DNA of 64,000 nucleotides from Stichopus chloronotus. Lineage: Eukaryota; Echinodermata; Holothuroidea; Aspidochirotida; Stichopodidae. The stretch covers positions 682,001 through 746,000 of the forward strand of contig CM037837.1 of the NCBI GenBank assembly GCA_021234535.1. The letters are read 5' to 3'. Numbering within the stretch: the stretch's first letter is position 1; the number at the start of each line of letters is the position of its first letter. Both the position numbers and the translations under genes were made by a program. Shown here one piece after another: positions 13,015-24,000 of the stretch. Under the pieces are notes generated by a model that saw only the letters and a list, made by a program, of their open reading frames with translations, did not search any database and was not told the DNA's origin.

Positions 13015-16000
13015 TTAACATGTAGCGGAGGTGTCCAGAAAGCGCTTAGGCCAGTGTACGCGCCGTCCTGACCTCGTCGTGCGTACAGGTGTAGTAGATG
13101 TATTAGTAGGTGGGGAAGCTGTGGTGGTCACTGGTGGGACGTGGGAACGGTTGGAGGTATTGACAATTACATCCGAGTCGGAATGAGCAGCTTTCAACCG
13201 ATCGATGGATACACTCTCATGCCGTCCGTTGACGTCAAGTTTGAAAACCTTGTCGCTTCGTTCGAGAACCTTAAAGGGACCGTCGTAAGGAGGTTGTAAA
13301 GGTTTGCGTACAGCGTCGCGTCGAAGAAAAACATGAGTACAAGTATGTAAATCGGTATTAATATGCGTAGAACGATTGGTCGGAAGACGAGGTGAAGTAG
13401 GAATGAGAGACGTCATAGCAGACTTCAAACGATGAACGTAACTACTGGGATCTAACAGTGTCGAGTTGTCAGGTTTATCAAAGAACTGTCCAGGGAGACG
13501 AAGGGTAGTACCATACACCAATTCCGCGGCGGAATGTCCTAAATCTTCTTTAATCGCTGAACGAATTCCTAATAAAACAAGTGGAAGATGCTCAACCCAA
13601 GCGGTAGAATCCATGTAAGCAGTCAAGGCAGCTTTCAGTTGCCTATGAAAGCGCTCCACTATGCCATTGGATTGAGGATGATAAGCGGTCGTGCGGTGTC
13701 GTCGTATCCCCAAGAGATTCGTTAATGATGTAAATAAGGACGATTCAAATTGACTGCCACGATCCGTCGTTAGAACTGTAGGCACACCATATAAAGCCAC
13801 CCAACGTTCTACCAAGGCCCGCGCAACTGTCTCAGCCCGAATATCAGCAATCGGAATAGCTTCAGGCCAGCGTGTAAAGCGATCTACACAGGTAAGAATG
13901 TATGAGTAACTAGATGATGTGGGAAGAGGACCTACAATATCGATGTGGACGTGAGAAAATCGCGCGTCCGGCGGGGGAAATACAGACAAGGGTGAATGAG
14001 TGTGACGGTGAACTTTGGATCTCTGGCAAGGCCCACAAGATTTAGCCCATGAACGCACGTCCTTGTTCAGAGACGGCCAAAAGTATCGCGCAGCAATGAG
14101 CTTGCGCGTCGCTCGCGCGCCAGGATGAGAGAGGCTGTGTAAGCAATCAAAAATAGCGCGGCGAAAGTGCTCGGGTACAAAAGGTCGTTTTGAACCTGTA
14201 GATACGTCGCAAACAATAGTATCGGAGCTATCGTGGAGCGGGACGTCTTCGAGCTTAAAAGTGCGCGGAGAAGATCGGAGCGTTTCCAATTCTTCGTCTT
14301 CGCATTGCGCTTTTGCGAGTTCACGCAAATCTATAGCCGCTGGTCGGTGGGTCGCATTGATTGTGATTCGTGAAAGGGCATCGGCAACGCAGTTGTCAAT
14401 GCCTTTCACATGCCGGAAATCTGTGGTATACTGGGCCACAAAATCTAAGTGCCGAATTTCGCGCGGGGAATATTTGTCCGAAGCGGTAGCAAACGCGTAT
14501 GTAAGAGGTTTATGATCGGTATATACGAAAAATTTGCGCCCTTCCACGTAATGGCGAAAATGTTTGATGGCAAGGTAAGCCGCGAGAAGTTCTCTACCGA
14601 ATGCGCTGTAGCGAGTTTCTGCTGGTAACAGTTTCTTAGAAAAGAAAGAAACGGGTTTCCATTGATCATCTACGCGCTGGTGGAGTGCGCCACCAACAGC
14701 GATATCCGACGCGTCAACCATGAGGCAAATAGGAACTTCAGGCTGAGGATGCTGCAAAAGTGTTGCGTTAGCAAGCGCGTCCTTGCTATTTTGGAATGCA
14801 GCTACAGCTTCGTCGGACCATACAAGTTGAGTTGACTTCTTGACATTTCCCTGCAACATATCCGTGAGGGGTTTTAGCAGGTGCGCGCAACGCGGGATGA
14901 ATCTCCTATAAAAGTTAATCATACCTAAATATTCGCGCAGCTTGCGGACACTCTCGGGTTGTGGGAAGTCTCTAATCGCCTGCACCTTAGCGTCAATCGG
15001 CTTTATGCCACGCGCGTCGATGTGATGACCTAGAAAATCTAAAGAATCAACACCGAGTAGACACTTAGCCGGGTTAACAATAACACCGAACTCTTCTAAA
15101 CGTTTAAAAAGTAGTGTTAGATGCTGTATGTGTTCCTCTGCACTAGCGCTCGCGATCAGTAAATCATCTAAGTAAGCAAAACAAAAAGGGAGTCCGCGAG
15201 TGACCTCATCAATGAACCTCTGAAAGCATTGCGCCGAATTACGTAATCCGAAGGGGAGGCGAACAAATTCGAAGAGGCCGAAGCAAGTTATCACAGCTGT
15301 TTTGCAAACATCAGAAGGATTAACTGGAATCTGATGATAAGCACGAACTAGGTCTACTTTGGAGAAAATCTTTTTACCGTGCAGTGAAGCGGAGAAGTCG
15401 TGTATATGTGGGATAGGATAATTGTCATGAACAGTAATGTTGTTCAAAGCCCTATAATCACCACAAGGTCGCCAGTCACCAGCCGTTTTCTTCGGAACCA
15501 TGTGCAACGGGGAAGACCAATTACTCTTAGATGGCCTAATAATGCCTAACTGAAGCATGTGTTCGAACTCCTGCTTTGCAATGGCTAGGCGATCAGGTGC
15601 CAGTCTGCGAGGTCGTGACTTCACTGGTTGCCCGTGCGTTACTATGTGATGAGTCACGTTGTGTTTCACAGGGCGCTCAAGAAAACATGGTTTGGTAATA
15701 CTAGGGAATTTTGCCAAGAGTTCTGAGAAACGCGAAGCGGGGTGAATAGACGAAAAGGATGGCGATAATGACGTAGTGTTAGTTCTAATACCTTCGACAT
15801 ACATATGAGTGTTGGGGTCAATAAGCCTGTAACGGCGGACATCAACTAGAAAACCAAAATGATGCAGAAAATCTATTCCTAAAAGAGGGGTTTCTACATC
15901 AGCTATAATGAAAATCCACTGGCAAGTGCGCCTCAAGCCTAAATTTAAAGTAAGAGAACGCAAACCAAAGGTTTTAATAGGGGATTTATTACAAGCCTGT

Positions 16001-16200
16001 AACGATAATCCTGTATAACCTCGCTTGCGGTCCTCGCGTCGCGGCGGGATAACACTTACTTCGGCGCCCGTATCTATCATGAATTTCTGACCAGAATTTC
16101 GATCAGAAATAAAACACAAGCGACTTTTAGAAGTAGCGCCAGCGGAAGTCGTCGCGCCTATTCGCTGGCTTCGGAGTTTTCCGAACACGGCGCGCGGCAT
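13015..16200 (-). CDS. pol: retrotransposon Pol polyprotein: protease, RT, RNase H, integrase (1061 aa)
   Basis: A single uninterrupted frame. The aspartic protease has its catalytic DTG at residues 43-45 followed by AEVSVIPP. Reverse transcriptase runs from about 190 to 370, with the polymerase YLDD at 343-346 (plus-strand 15163-15174). RNase H starts at about [14 protein letters not shown] and includes [10 protein letters not shown]. The integrase zinc finger (HSLSHPG...CGPCQ) lies at about 687-722, and the D, D35E core has acidic residues near 752, 812 and 848 ([24 protein letters not shown]). A GPF-type C-terminal module ([12 protein letters not shown]) follows. No catalytic motif is missing. 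The frame is -1 relative to gag with a 43-nt overlap. Confidence 0.96.
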   Translation of the reverse strand: MPRAVFGKLRSQRIGATTSAGATSKSRLCFISDRNSGQKFMIDTGAEVSVIPPRREDRKRGYTGLSLQACNKSPIKTFGLRSLTLNLGLRRTCQWIFIIADVETPLLGIDFLHHFGFLVDVRRYRLIDPNTHMYVEGIRTNTTSLSPSFSSIHPASRFSELLAKFPSITKPCFLERPVKHNVTHHIVTHGQPVKSRPRRLAPDRLAIAKQEFEHMLQLGIIRPSKSNWSSPLHMVPKKTAGDWRPCGDYRALNNITVHDNYPIPHIHDFSASLHGKKIFSKVDLVRAYHQIPVNPSDVCKTAVITCFGLFEFVRLPFGLRNSAQCFQRFIDEVTRGLPFCFAYLDDLLIASASAEEHIQHLTLLFKRLEEFGVIVNPAKCLLGVDSLDFLGHHIDARGIKPIDAKVQAIRDFPQPESVRKLREYLGMINFYRRFIPRCAHLLKPLTDMLQGNVKKSTQLVWSDEAVAAFQNSKDALANATLLQHPQPEVPICLMVDASDIAVGGALHQRVDDQWKPVSFFSKKLLPAETRYSAFGRELLAAYLAIKHFRHYVEGRKFFVYTDHKPLTYAFATASDKYSPREIRHLDFVAQYTTDFRHVKGIDNCVADALSRITINATHRPAAIDLRELAKAQCEDEELETLRSSPRTFKLEDVPLHDSSDTIVCDVSTGSKRPFVPEHFRRAIFDCLHSLSHPGARATRKLIAARYFWPSLNKDVRSWAKSCGPCQRSKVHRHTHSPLSVFPPPDARFSHVHIDIVGPLPTSSSYSYILTCVDRFTRWPEAIPIADIRAETVARALVERWVALYGVPTVLTTDRGSQFESSLFTSLTNLLGIRRHRTTAYHPQSNGIVERFHRQLKAALTAYMDSTAWVEHLPLVLLGIRSAIKEDLGHSAAELVYGTTLRLPGQFFDKPDNSTLLDPSSYVHRLKSAMTSLIPTSPRLPTNRSTHINTDLHTCTHVFLRRDAVRKPLQPPYDGPFKVLERSDKVFKLDVNGRHESVSIDRLKAAHSDSDVIVNTSNRSHVPPVTTTASPPTNTSTTPVRTTRSGRRVHWPKRFLDTSATC

Positions 16201-16946
16201 TTGGTAGCTTTATCTCCAAATCTCGCATGATACCAACATTTTCCATCTGGGTTTGGGTTTTCGCTCTTGGTCTTGCTATTTTCGCGCGGGGAGCGGGATC
16301 GGCCGCGATCGTTTCGCCCGTCTAAGCGCGCTGCGAGCTTCTGAACCTGTCGCGTCAGTTGTTCCACTTGGTCGCGCAGTCTGGTGACTTCCGAAGCGTC
16401 GTTAGGGGAAGTGGTCACCGAACTAACAGTAGGGGTAGCCACTTCGACTATCCTGTCTGCCAGCTCAGCTAATTTTCCCAACTTCACTTCATCGCCACTA
16501 GACGCAAGCACTAGTTGTACGTTAGAAGGAAGGCGCTGCAGGAATAATTGTTTAAAAATAGACTCCTCCAATTTATGCGTGCCGAGGAGTTGTTCCATAT
16601 GGCGCAGCAATTGGGTGGGTTTACGGTCGCCTAAGTCTACCTCCGTCAATAATTTCTGCAGGCGTTGCTGCTCCGACAAGGCCGTGCGTTTAATAATGGC
16701 TTCCTTAAGCTTATCGTATGGGTCCTCGTCAGGGGGGCAAAGAAGTAAGTCGCGTACTTCTTGCGCTATTTCAGCAGAAAGGGACGATACTATATAGGCG
16801 TATTTTGTCTTCTGAGCTGAAATGTTCCTAGTGCTAAACTGGGCCTCAACTTGCGCAAACCAAAGTAGTGGGTCGGCCGGCCAGAATGGTGGCAATTTCA
16901 GACTAACGGCTTGGATCGTTGTGGAGTCTGAAGTAATTTCAGGCAT
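16158..16946 (-). CDS. gag: retrotransposon Gag polyprotein (262 aa)
   Basis: This is the structural capsid/nucleocapsid protein that packages the element RNA. The N-terminal half ([20 protein letters not shown], then an alpha-helical region to about residue 170) is the retrotransposon Gag capsid type seen in invertebrate Gypsy elements. A coiled-coil-like stretch rich in Leu, Gln and Arg lies near 185-210. It is followed by a basic Arg/Ser linker and a zinc-knuckle variant with Cys-x2-His and two later Cys ([18 protein letters not shown]) at about 237-254. The start at 16946 lies 115 bases inside the primer-binding site and is the first Met of the frame. It ends 43 bases past the pol start in a different frame. 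Confidence 0.93.
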   Translation of the reverse strand: MPEITSDSTTIQAVSLKLPPFWPADPLLWFAQVEAQFSTRNISAQKTKYAYIVSSLSAEIAQEVRDLLLCPPDEDPYDKLKEAIIKRTALSEQQRLQKLLTEVDLGDRKPTQLLRHMEQLLGTHKLEESIFKQLFLQRLPSNVQLVLASSGDEVKLGKLAELADRIVEVATPTVSSVTTSPNDASEVTRLRDQVEQLTRQVQKLAARLDGRNDRGRSRSPRENSKTKSENPNPDGKCWYHARFGDKATKCRAPCSENSEASE

Positions 16947-17060
16947 TTTGACAGTTATTGGAACGTTAGAAAGACCAGAATAAATACCGAAAAACCAAAA
17001 CTATTGCTTCGATCTGTGTGTTGAATAACGTCGGGCACGTATATCACGTCGGGCACGTAT

Positions 17061-17078
17061 ATCACGTCGGGGTCACCA
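17061..17078 (-). other. primer-binding site complementary to tRNA-Trp
   Basis: The plus-strand sequence ATCACGTCGGGGTCACCA equals the last 15 bases of animal tRNA-Trp plus CCA, as I recall that tRNA. On the minus strand it is therefore the 18-nt annealing site, one base inside the 5' LTR. It is the third copy of an 18-bp near-repeat (17023-17078). Confidence 0.85.
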
Positions 17079-17079
17079 A

Positions 17080-17695
17080 TTTAGGAGAGTATGGGGGCAA
17101 CTATATAGATCGAATAAGGAAATCAGAAGTGTACTCACCAAAAACAAATCTAAAGTCCGTTTATAAACACTGGCTCTGGCTAAATCCGTGGTCAATATAT
17201 TCCGGTCCTGGTCGATATTCCAAATTGTAAAAATACAAGTAAAATATATAAATCGGCGAATTAATTAAGTGATGCTGTAAAGAACTTTTCGCTTTCCTGT
17301 CGCGAACCACGTGGCTTTGCTAAGGAAGTTGAAAGAGTTCTCCGGGAAGTATATAAAGTGAAATTGGGGTAAAAATATGAAGATGAATATGCGAGGATTA
17401 TTGGTGTCAATAATCGGGTATTTAATTAAAATTCGCTACTCTCACTAGAGACGGAGGCTCGTGCCTAATCGTTGAGAAGTAGGACGCAGAGTGATAAGAG
17501 TTCTTTGTTCATCTCCTCGTGTCAAGTAAGAGGTTTCGGCTGATGCATAATTAGTCATCCGCCGAAACAAAGGGATGTTCATACCAAAACTTGGCAAGAA
17601 AACTTTTCTGAGAATTTGGAAGAATTTGTTTGCCAAGTGGACACCGGAAGTGAGGGCAGGCTTCCAATCTATGACTTCTGGATGAAGCCGCTACA
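17080..17695 (-). repeat. 5' LTR (616 bp)
   Basis: Partner of the LTR at 12303-12918 with a single mismatch at 17487. Its inner end is one base from the primer-binding site. The boundary is fixed because both copies share TTTAGG while the next base outward differs (A at 17079, T at 12302). Confidence 0.96.
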
Positions 17696-17699
17696 ATGT
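17696..17699. repeat. target-site duplication, right copy
   Basis: ATGT directly after the outer end of the 5' LTR, matching 12299-12302. Confidence 0.8.
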
Positions 17700-20429
17700 G
17701 AACCCCATCCCCTTCCACTGTTGGGCAAAAGGGTGAATGAACCCACAATCCTGAAGAGTACCAATGAGTTTTGTCCAGGCTTGTAGCCTGCATGGATCTT
17801 GTTACTGTAACTCTGTAACAAACAGGATCAGTTACAGTAGTTTCCACCACTGGAAGATTCCATGCCTGATTTTCGGCCTCGTAACGTCATGGGCAGAAAA
17901 TAACATTCAATATTAAGATCTGACTTACATGGTTTTATACTTCTCTTTTTCATTTCAATGAGCTTTCTGTCATTGCTTCAGGATTGTAATAAATTTGAGT
18001 CAGTAACAGGTCATATTAGAAATAATTCTCATCATTTCTGAGTGTTGATTTATAGCCTCAAAAATATGCCTAACGGCTAACAGATAAACTTTTCACAGCC
18101 AGTGTTCATTACTTGGACAACACTTCAGCTCAAACTTATACATATGGTAAAAGACAAGATTTGCATCGAAAATTTGGACTTGAGGTTTGATTGCACTTGC
18201 CTTCCGTAGGACATTAGAAATTCCTTTTGTTTATTACGAACATTTACCTAAAACACCTTAGAAAACTAATTCATGCAATTGGTCACATCATTTGTAGAGT
18301 GACTGCAATAGACCGTATACATACTGGCTTTCTACTGATCACTGATCTGCACCCCCGGCCCGGCTACCTACTGTACACATATTGTACATTCATAAACTGT
18401 ATGCAGTTCAAACGACGAACGGAGACATCATAGCAGACCGCTATGCCAAAATTCCAGGGAATTGCCAGAAAGGATTATACTTATTTTTTCACATTTACAC
18501 AGATGTCTTAATAACCATTTCATAAATTGATTATAAAATTATATAGGTAACCAGACGGTTCTAACAAATTGCGACCAACCACAATAATGGACATGCTGTC
18601 ATGTCCATTAATAATCTCCAGAGTCAAAGGTGGAGCAATCCTATACTCGTGTCATCCTTTTTGGCAACACTGTGCCCTGACTCTACTTCTAATTCTTTCC
18701 CTTTTTTCCCCAATGTATGTTTTGAGTATTTTCTCAAATCACTTTCATTCCTACATAGACGTCCCACATTCCAACCTCATGTACATTCAAAACTGTTAAT
18801 CATTGGATGACATGTGCTCTAGAGAAAAGGAATAAAAGTTGTACGATACTAAAAAAATTAGGCCCAAAAGTTGTTAACAGTAAGTAGTGGGTCTTTTCCA
18901 ATAAATGTAACCGTTTTATGTGACTTTTTAATGTAAGGTATATATTACAATAAACCTTACAGAAATGGTATCACATGAATTTAAATATATGCCATAACAA
19001 CACTTGCATGAGTGCTGGTCAGTGGTGGTAGTCATGCAGGGATAAGTCAAATCATTGGCCAAATTAGCTGTTGACTTGGAGTTTCCACATAGAGAGTCCC
19101 ACACCTCGGCTTCATCAAAAAGTGGTTGTTGTTACAAAGTTACCCTTTTGGCGTTCCATAGAATTTGGCTCAATGCACTTGCATGCTAGCTTATATTTTG
19201 CAAAACTGGTTGAGGTGGCTCCACAGAATGAGGCAGTAACTTCAGGAATTTTGAAGACAAAAATATCACTTTCAGGGATCGGTAGATAAAGCAGTTATTT
19301 GATGGTGGAAATTACACAACCAACACTACACGTGCATATCAAACTTTTGCAACGATGTAGCTGATAGGGTCAGAAAAGACAAAAAGTGGAAAAATTATTG
19401 TGCTCACACGATGTAAATTACTGTCGCTGGCTGTTGATAACAAAATTCTTTTGTTTTGGCTTCGTTGTAAGTCATCAGCAGAATCTTGCGTGAGCACAAT
19501 TTTTCTCAGTAAAGTACTGCAAGCAATCGCCTATATAAAGCTGGGTGAAGAGTTAGTGAATATATTCATGTATTCGGATTTTTGAATGGAAAGTGGTAAA
19601 TGAACCCGCAGAACTGTCACACCTCAGAACTGGTACACCTACAGTAAGCCTGGCTTAGGCTATGTACAGTACTAGTTTGGGTCAGTTGTGCTAGCCCCAT
19701 AAAACTACAAGACATACTGTAGACTGATACGTTGGCCTAGTCGGCTAGCCATGCCTGTAAATTCACTAGCACTTGACTTAGCAGAGGGCCTAGCATAATA
19801 TTGCCTACGTCAGGCTAAGGGCCTCCTCACTTCCTAGGCTTACCCATTTACTTACATACAGTACTAGACGAAGTTACACTTGAAGTCAGTACACTGACAG
19901 TAACGTTAGGTATAAACTGCCCCGTATCTAGTAGTACTACTGTAGTAGTAGGACTGAAGAAAAAGGTAAACGTCGTCTCATATTTCACGACTGAATGTGG
20001 CTGGCAATTTTCTTTCATCAACTAAATCTTACCGTCACTACTTCTCGGATCTCGCACAGTTATATACTTATAGCGTTAGCAGCCAGCGCGTTAGGTTGCT
20101 CCCCGTTGCTGTTAGTGTTAGGTCAGTCCGTGTACTTATTCTGACTGTACTGATCACATCTGCAAAAAGGATCATACGGAATGATAAGGCATTTTCATTG
20201 CTAGTGTACCTCACTTCCGACATGCTTACAAACAGCTGAGAGCTATAGTTCACATGACACAAATAGACTTTGTCTAATTGTTTACACCATGACTGAGTCA
20301 TGTAATATGAGCGCCGGTTTGCACGTTGTTTAAAGTGTGTGTGTGGGGGGGGGGGGGGAGGAACGTCTGCCCTAAAAGGTTTTCTAAAAGGTTTTTCTTC
20401 TTAAAGCGCTTACTCTAGGCGCGTATGGC

Positions 20430-21095
20430 AAGCCAAATGCCCAGTAATTCGAGTAACTATAGTTGGATCATATTCTCGGTTGACTGGGTTTATCAACCTA
20501 TAAACCAGGTTTAGCGACATCAAATGCCCAGATGATCATCAGTTGTAAAACCAAGTTTATCAAGTTTCTCACTCTAATCCTGGTTTATCAATTCGATCAA
20601 CTTGGATTTTCCGATTATTGAGCATCATTGGCACTGCATGGTCAGTAAACCTGTTTTTGTTTACGGCTGGTAGACCCGGTTTTTGATAAACGGTGTTTAT
20701 CAAAAACCTGGTTGTTCCGTTGATAAACTCGATTTATCAGTCGAAAAACCAGGTTCGGTTGATAAACCTGGTTTACCCGCTGATAAAACTGGTTCCTCGA
20801 TGTGATTAACCAGGTTTATCACTTCTAGTGATGGGTGTGTGACAAGCCAAATACCCCATAATTCGAGAATTTATCGGTTGATATCAACAGATAAACCAAG
20901 TTTATCAACCGAGGCCAGGTTCATCGAATTATTGAGCATTCGGTGTCGATTAGCCTGGCTTACTGACTGGTAAGCCTGGTTTATCGGTTGATAAACTTGA
21001 TTTATTGATGCCATGATGCCCAGTAATTCGATCGAAAAACCTGGTTTATTGGTCAAAAAGCAGGTTTATCGGTCGTGGTGTTTTGATAAAACTCA
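20430..21095. repeat. cluster of GATAAACC / GGTTTATC inverted motifs
   Basis: The motif AACCTGGTTTATC and its reverse complement GATAAACCAGGTT occur more than a dozen times in both orientations, often head to head across TTGATAAAC or CGGTTGATAAAC. A flanking phrase, AAGCCAAATGCCCAGTAATTCGA, recurs in variant form near 20432, 20835 and 21012. This suggests diverged larger units of about 200-400 bp. No coding frame is associated. Confidence 0.75.
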
Positions 21096-24000
21096 GGGGG
21101 TAGCGAGTAAGTCTTTACCCTCCAGGGGTTGGTTGAATTTTAGTGTAATTTAAACCTTTTCTTTATACGACGTGTCGTGTTAAAATAACACCTACTGACA
21201 CTTTCCTGCCCTGTTTAATTTACCTGTTGCAGTTGATTCGACTTCCCCATCAGTGCTGTATTTGTATTTATTTTATGTCACCCCGGCTGTGTTGGGTTGG
21301 GTTGGCCTACACTCGATTTCCAGCACCCAGCGTTTATTTCAATTTCAACCAGCTAGGTCATTTTTTGAGTATAGTATGGGTAACTACTAATTAACATAAA
21401 TTTGAGCACTTGCCCAATGAAGAAAAATATATGTAGCAACTGTCTGTGCTTTTCTTATCATTTTGAAGCCAACATATATTTAGGAAAACTTTAATTAAAA
21501 AAACAGAGAAAATATTTACCATATTGATAGTGGAAATAGTAAGTCTGCTTCCCGAATACTTCAATCAGCATCTAGATGGAGACTGACCTTGAAAATGTGT
21601 TTAACTTGAAACAGCCCTTAAAACGGTATCACTGTGTTTGATTCTCCACCTGGATGAAGTAACAATTTGCCTCGCAATGGGTTTGAAAACAGCGGGTTTG
21701 AAACAGCCGCACATAATGATATATACACAGATAACGGCTAAGAAGTGTTAATGCAGCAGTTTTATTGGGTAATATGTATATACATCCTTAACCTCCACAG
21801 CATGCAGGTGTTGGTATGTACGGCCAAATGCACACTCCAATTTCTTTTGTCGATATATGGAGAACGGTGATAATCGCAGTGACAGACCCATGTAAGGAGG
21901 GTGGGGGAGGGGGTAAAACAATTTTCCCTCTCAAACTGCAATTTTCTACTCCCCTAGATGATTTTTGGGGCTGATGAACAGTTACGGTATGTCACAAGTG
22001 TCGTCTCCTAGATTTGCCCACCACACCACCCATGCAGGAATCTGACCTGCATGGCTAGCCATTGGCTACTACAGGCCTGTTTCACAGGCGTAATAGGCGG
22101 ACTCAGTGGTTGTCTGTCTGTTGTGGCAACTGGTCAGTGTATGATCACTGGATACATGGGTCACTCGATGGCTGTTTTGAAGAAAAAGGCTGAGCAAAGC
22201 TGAACATGTTAGAATCGTCAGCCCTTTAGTTCCGCTACCGGTTTTTTCCCCTTCTTTTCTTCCATATTCTTGGAGCCACTCTCTTCGGAAGCACCTACGA
22301 AGGACAAATAGTTTTCCATTCAATTAGGCCGAGTTACGTAGATAAACTCCTCTTTAAGGGAGATTTCTCAGTCATGGACCAAAATAAGTGGTCTCCCCGT
22401 TTTGGCATGTAATTGATGACTTGATACTTGTGTTCGATGGATCATATACACCTTATTTATTAGTCACTCATTACCCCAAACTACATATTTGGACGGGGGG
22501 GGGGGGGGGAGGAATGGACTGAAATGAATTCGAACTGCCCGTCGGGTCGATCCTGCATGCTGTCACGGCCGTGGTCAGCCGGTCATGCACAGACAAACAT
22601 AGGCAACTACTACTACTTCTTTCACTACTACTTTTTGTGTGACTGACTGAGGGCGCTGTCAGAATGGAAAAGTTAATTACTGCGAAGACTTCAAAACATA
22701 CCAAAGCAGCAAAGATAAGCCGTGCAATTGGCTCAAAGGTGTTTAGAGGATTCCAGTTCAATAGCATTCACTGAACAACATCATTTAAGTCATCTTTATT
22801 CACAGGTAGCTGGCTCGGAACAATGCTTTGGTGTGTAGGTTTGTAGCCATCAATATTTTAAGAGTAAGTGGCATAAAACTGGAGACGTCGGAAAGTTTCT
22901 TTGAAATAAGTGAATACATTTAGGCTCCACCTTAATGAGAGTACACATGCAAATGAGCTGAAGAAGTCAGGAGCCTAATTCTTTGACTTCCACATATGTG
23001 TTCTTTTCTGCGGTTTTCTGAAACAGTCAGATATATGCTTTTCATATTTTGACAAACAACCAAAGAGTTTTACTGTGATACGCGACGTCACCGGGGATTT
23101 CTCCTGACAACTGGCAACACTGTGGTGGCAGAACGTAAAATCTCGCCTTTCCAATGTAACTCAAACCAAGGAGGTTCTCCTTGTAGAACCTCCTCGCTCA
23201 AACAGACGAGAAAGTTGCTAGAGACTTCCTGAACAGACGACAAATACCGTATCGTGCGGTTTACTCTCTAATCCCATTTAAGCATAATACTAGGATTGTG
23301 AAGAACGAAATACAAAGGACAGATCACCGTAGGTATATCCTTGAAGGTCCTTACTTCAAAGCCGGGAGTTTTTTAGCTAGCAGCTCACTGAACTGACTGC
23401 TTATACCACAGTCCTAATCGTTACACTGTATTCAATAGATCAGTACGATGAATATGAGTTATACGTACTCTTAAATGGCAGCATCGAAGCAACAGCGCTA
23501 AAGTGAACATCAGAGGAGACAACAACAGTAAAAGAGACAACGGCGTTAAAAGAAAGCAACATAAACAGAATGTATTCTCCTTTCAACGTTCCATAAAAAT
23601 ATAGAATACCTTTGTCCGCACAAATTTACTCTTATTGTTAGCCTCAAGATATCCAAAAATAACCAAGGAACTTTTGTCCCGCCCCCTCCCCCTCCCCCTC
23701 CCCCTCCCCCCTCCCCCCATCATCAAAGTCCTCTTGAATGAAACATGTTACACTGAAAACGGGTTAGAGAAGTGTCACTTTACCTGCGATCTGGCAAGTA
23801 GAAGCCTACTTTTTGTCAAAAATTCTCAAACCGATTCCGTCAGTTGAAATTTGCCGCTAAGATCGTGGTGTCAATGATAAGTCACTGGGCAGACAAAAAA
23901 AAAAAACAACAACAACAACAAACAAAAAAAAAACGGGGAAAACACTGGCAGGCCAGGGGAAAAAACGAAAGTTCATGGAAGACGCGTTTCCCTTGTCAAA

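Larger units (their letters stand above)
12303..17695 (-). mobile_element. full-length Ty3/Gypsy LTR retrotransposon, apparently intact
   Basis: This 5393-bp element is read on the minus strand: 5' LTR 17080-17695, tRNA-Trp primer-binding site, gag, pol, polypurine tract, 3' LTR 12303-12918. The target duplication ATGT flanks it at 12299-12302 and 17696-17699. The pol order is protease, reverse transcriptase, RNase H, integrase, which is the Ty3/Gypsy (Metaviridae) order. No env-like frame is present. Both coding frames are open and the LTRs differ at one base in 616, so insertion was recent and the copy may still be able to move. It lies upstream of the GDPD1-like gene in the same orientation, about 660 bp from its start codon, where the 3' LTR could affect transcription. 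Confidence 0.96.

Noticed and set aside
17061..17078. Possible tRNA-Trp gene fragment
   Set aside because: Only the 3' 18 nt match, including the non-genomic CCA, and the position next to the LTR shows it is a primer-binding site.
22471..22767. MLLNWNPLNTFEPIARL... frame followed by a GTATGT donor
   Set aside because: It is tempting as a first exon, but no downstream exon was found and part of the frame is a poly-G run.
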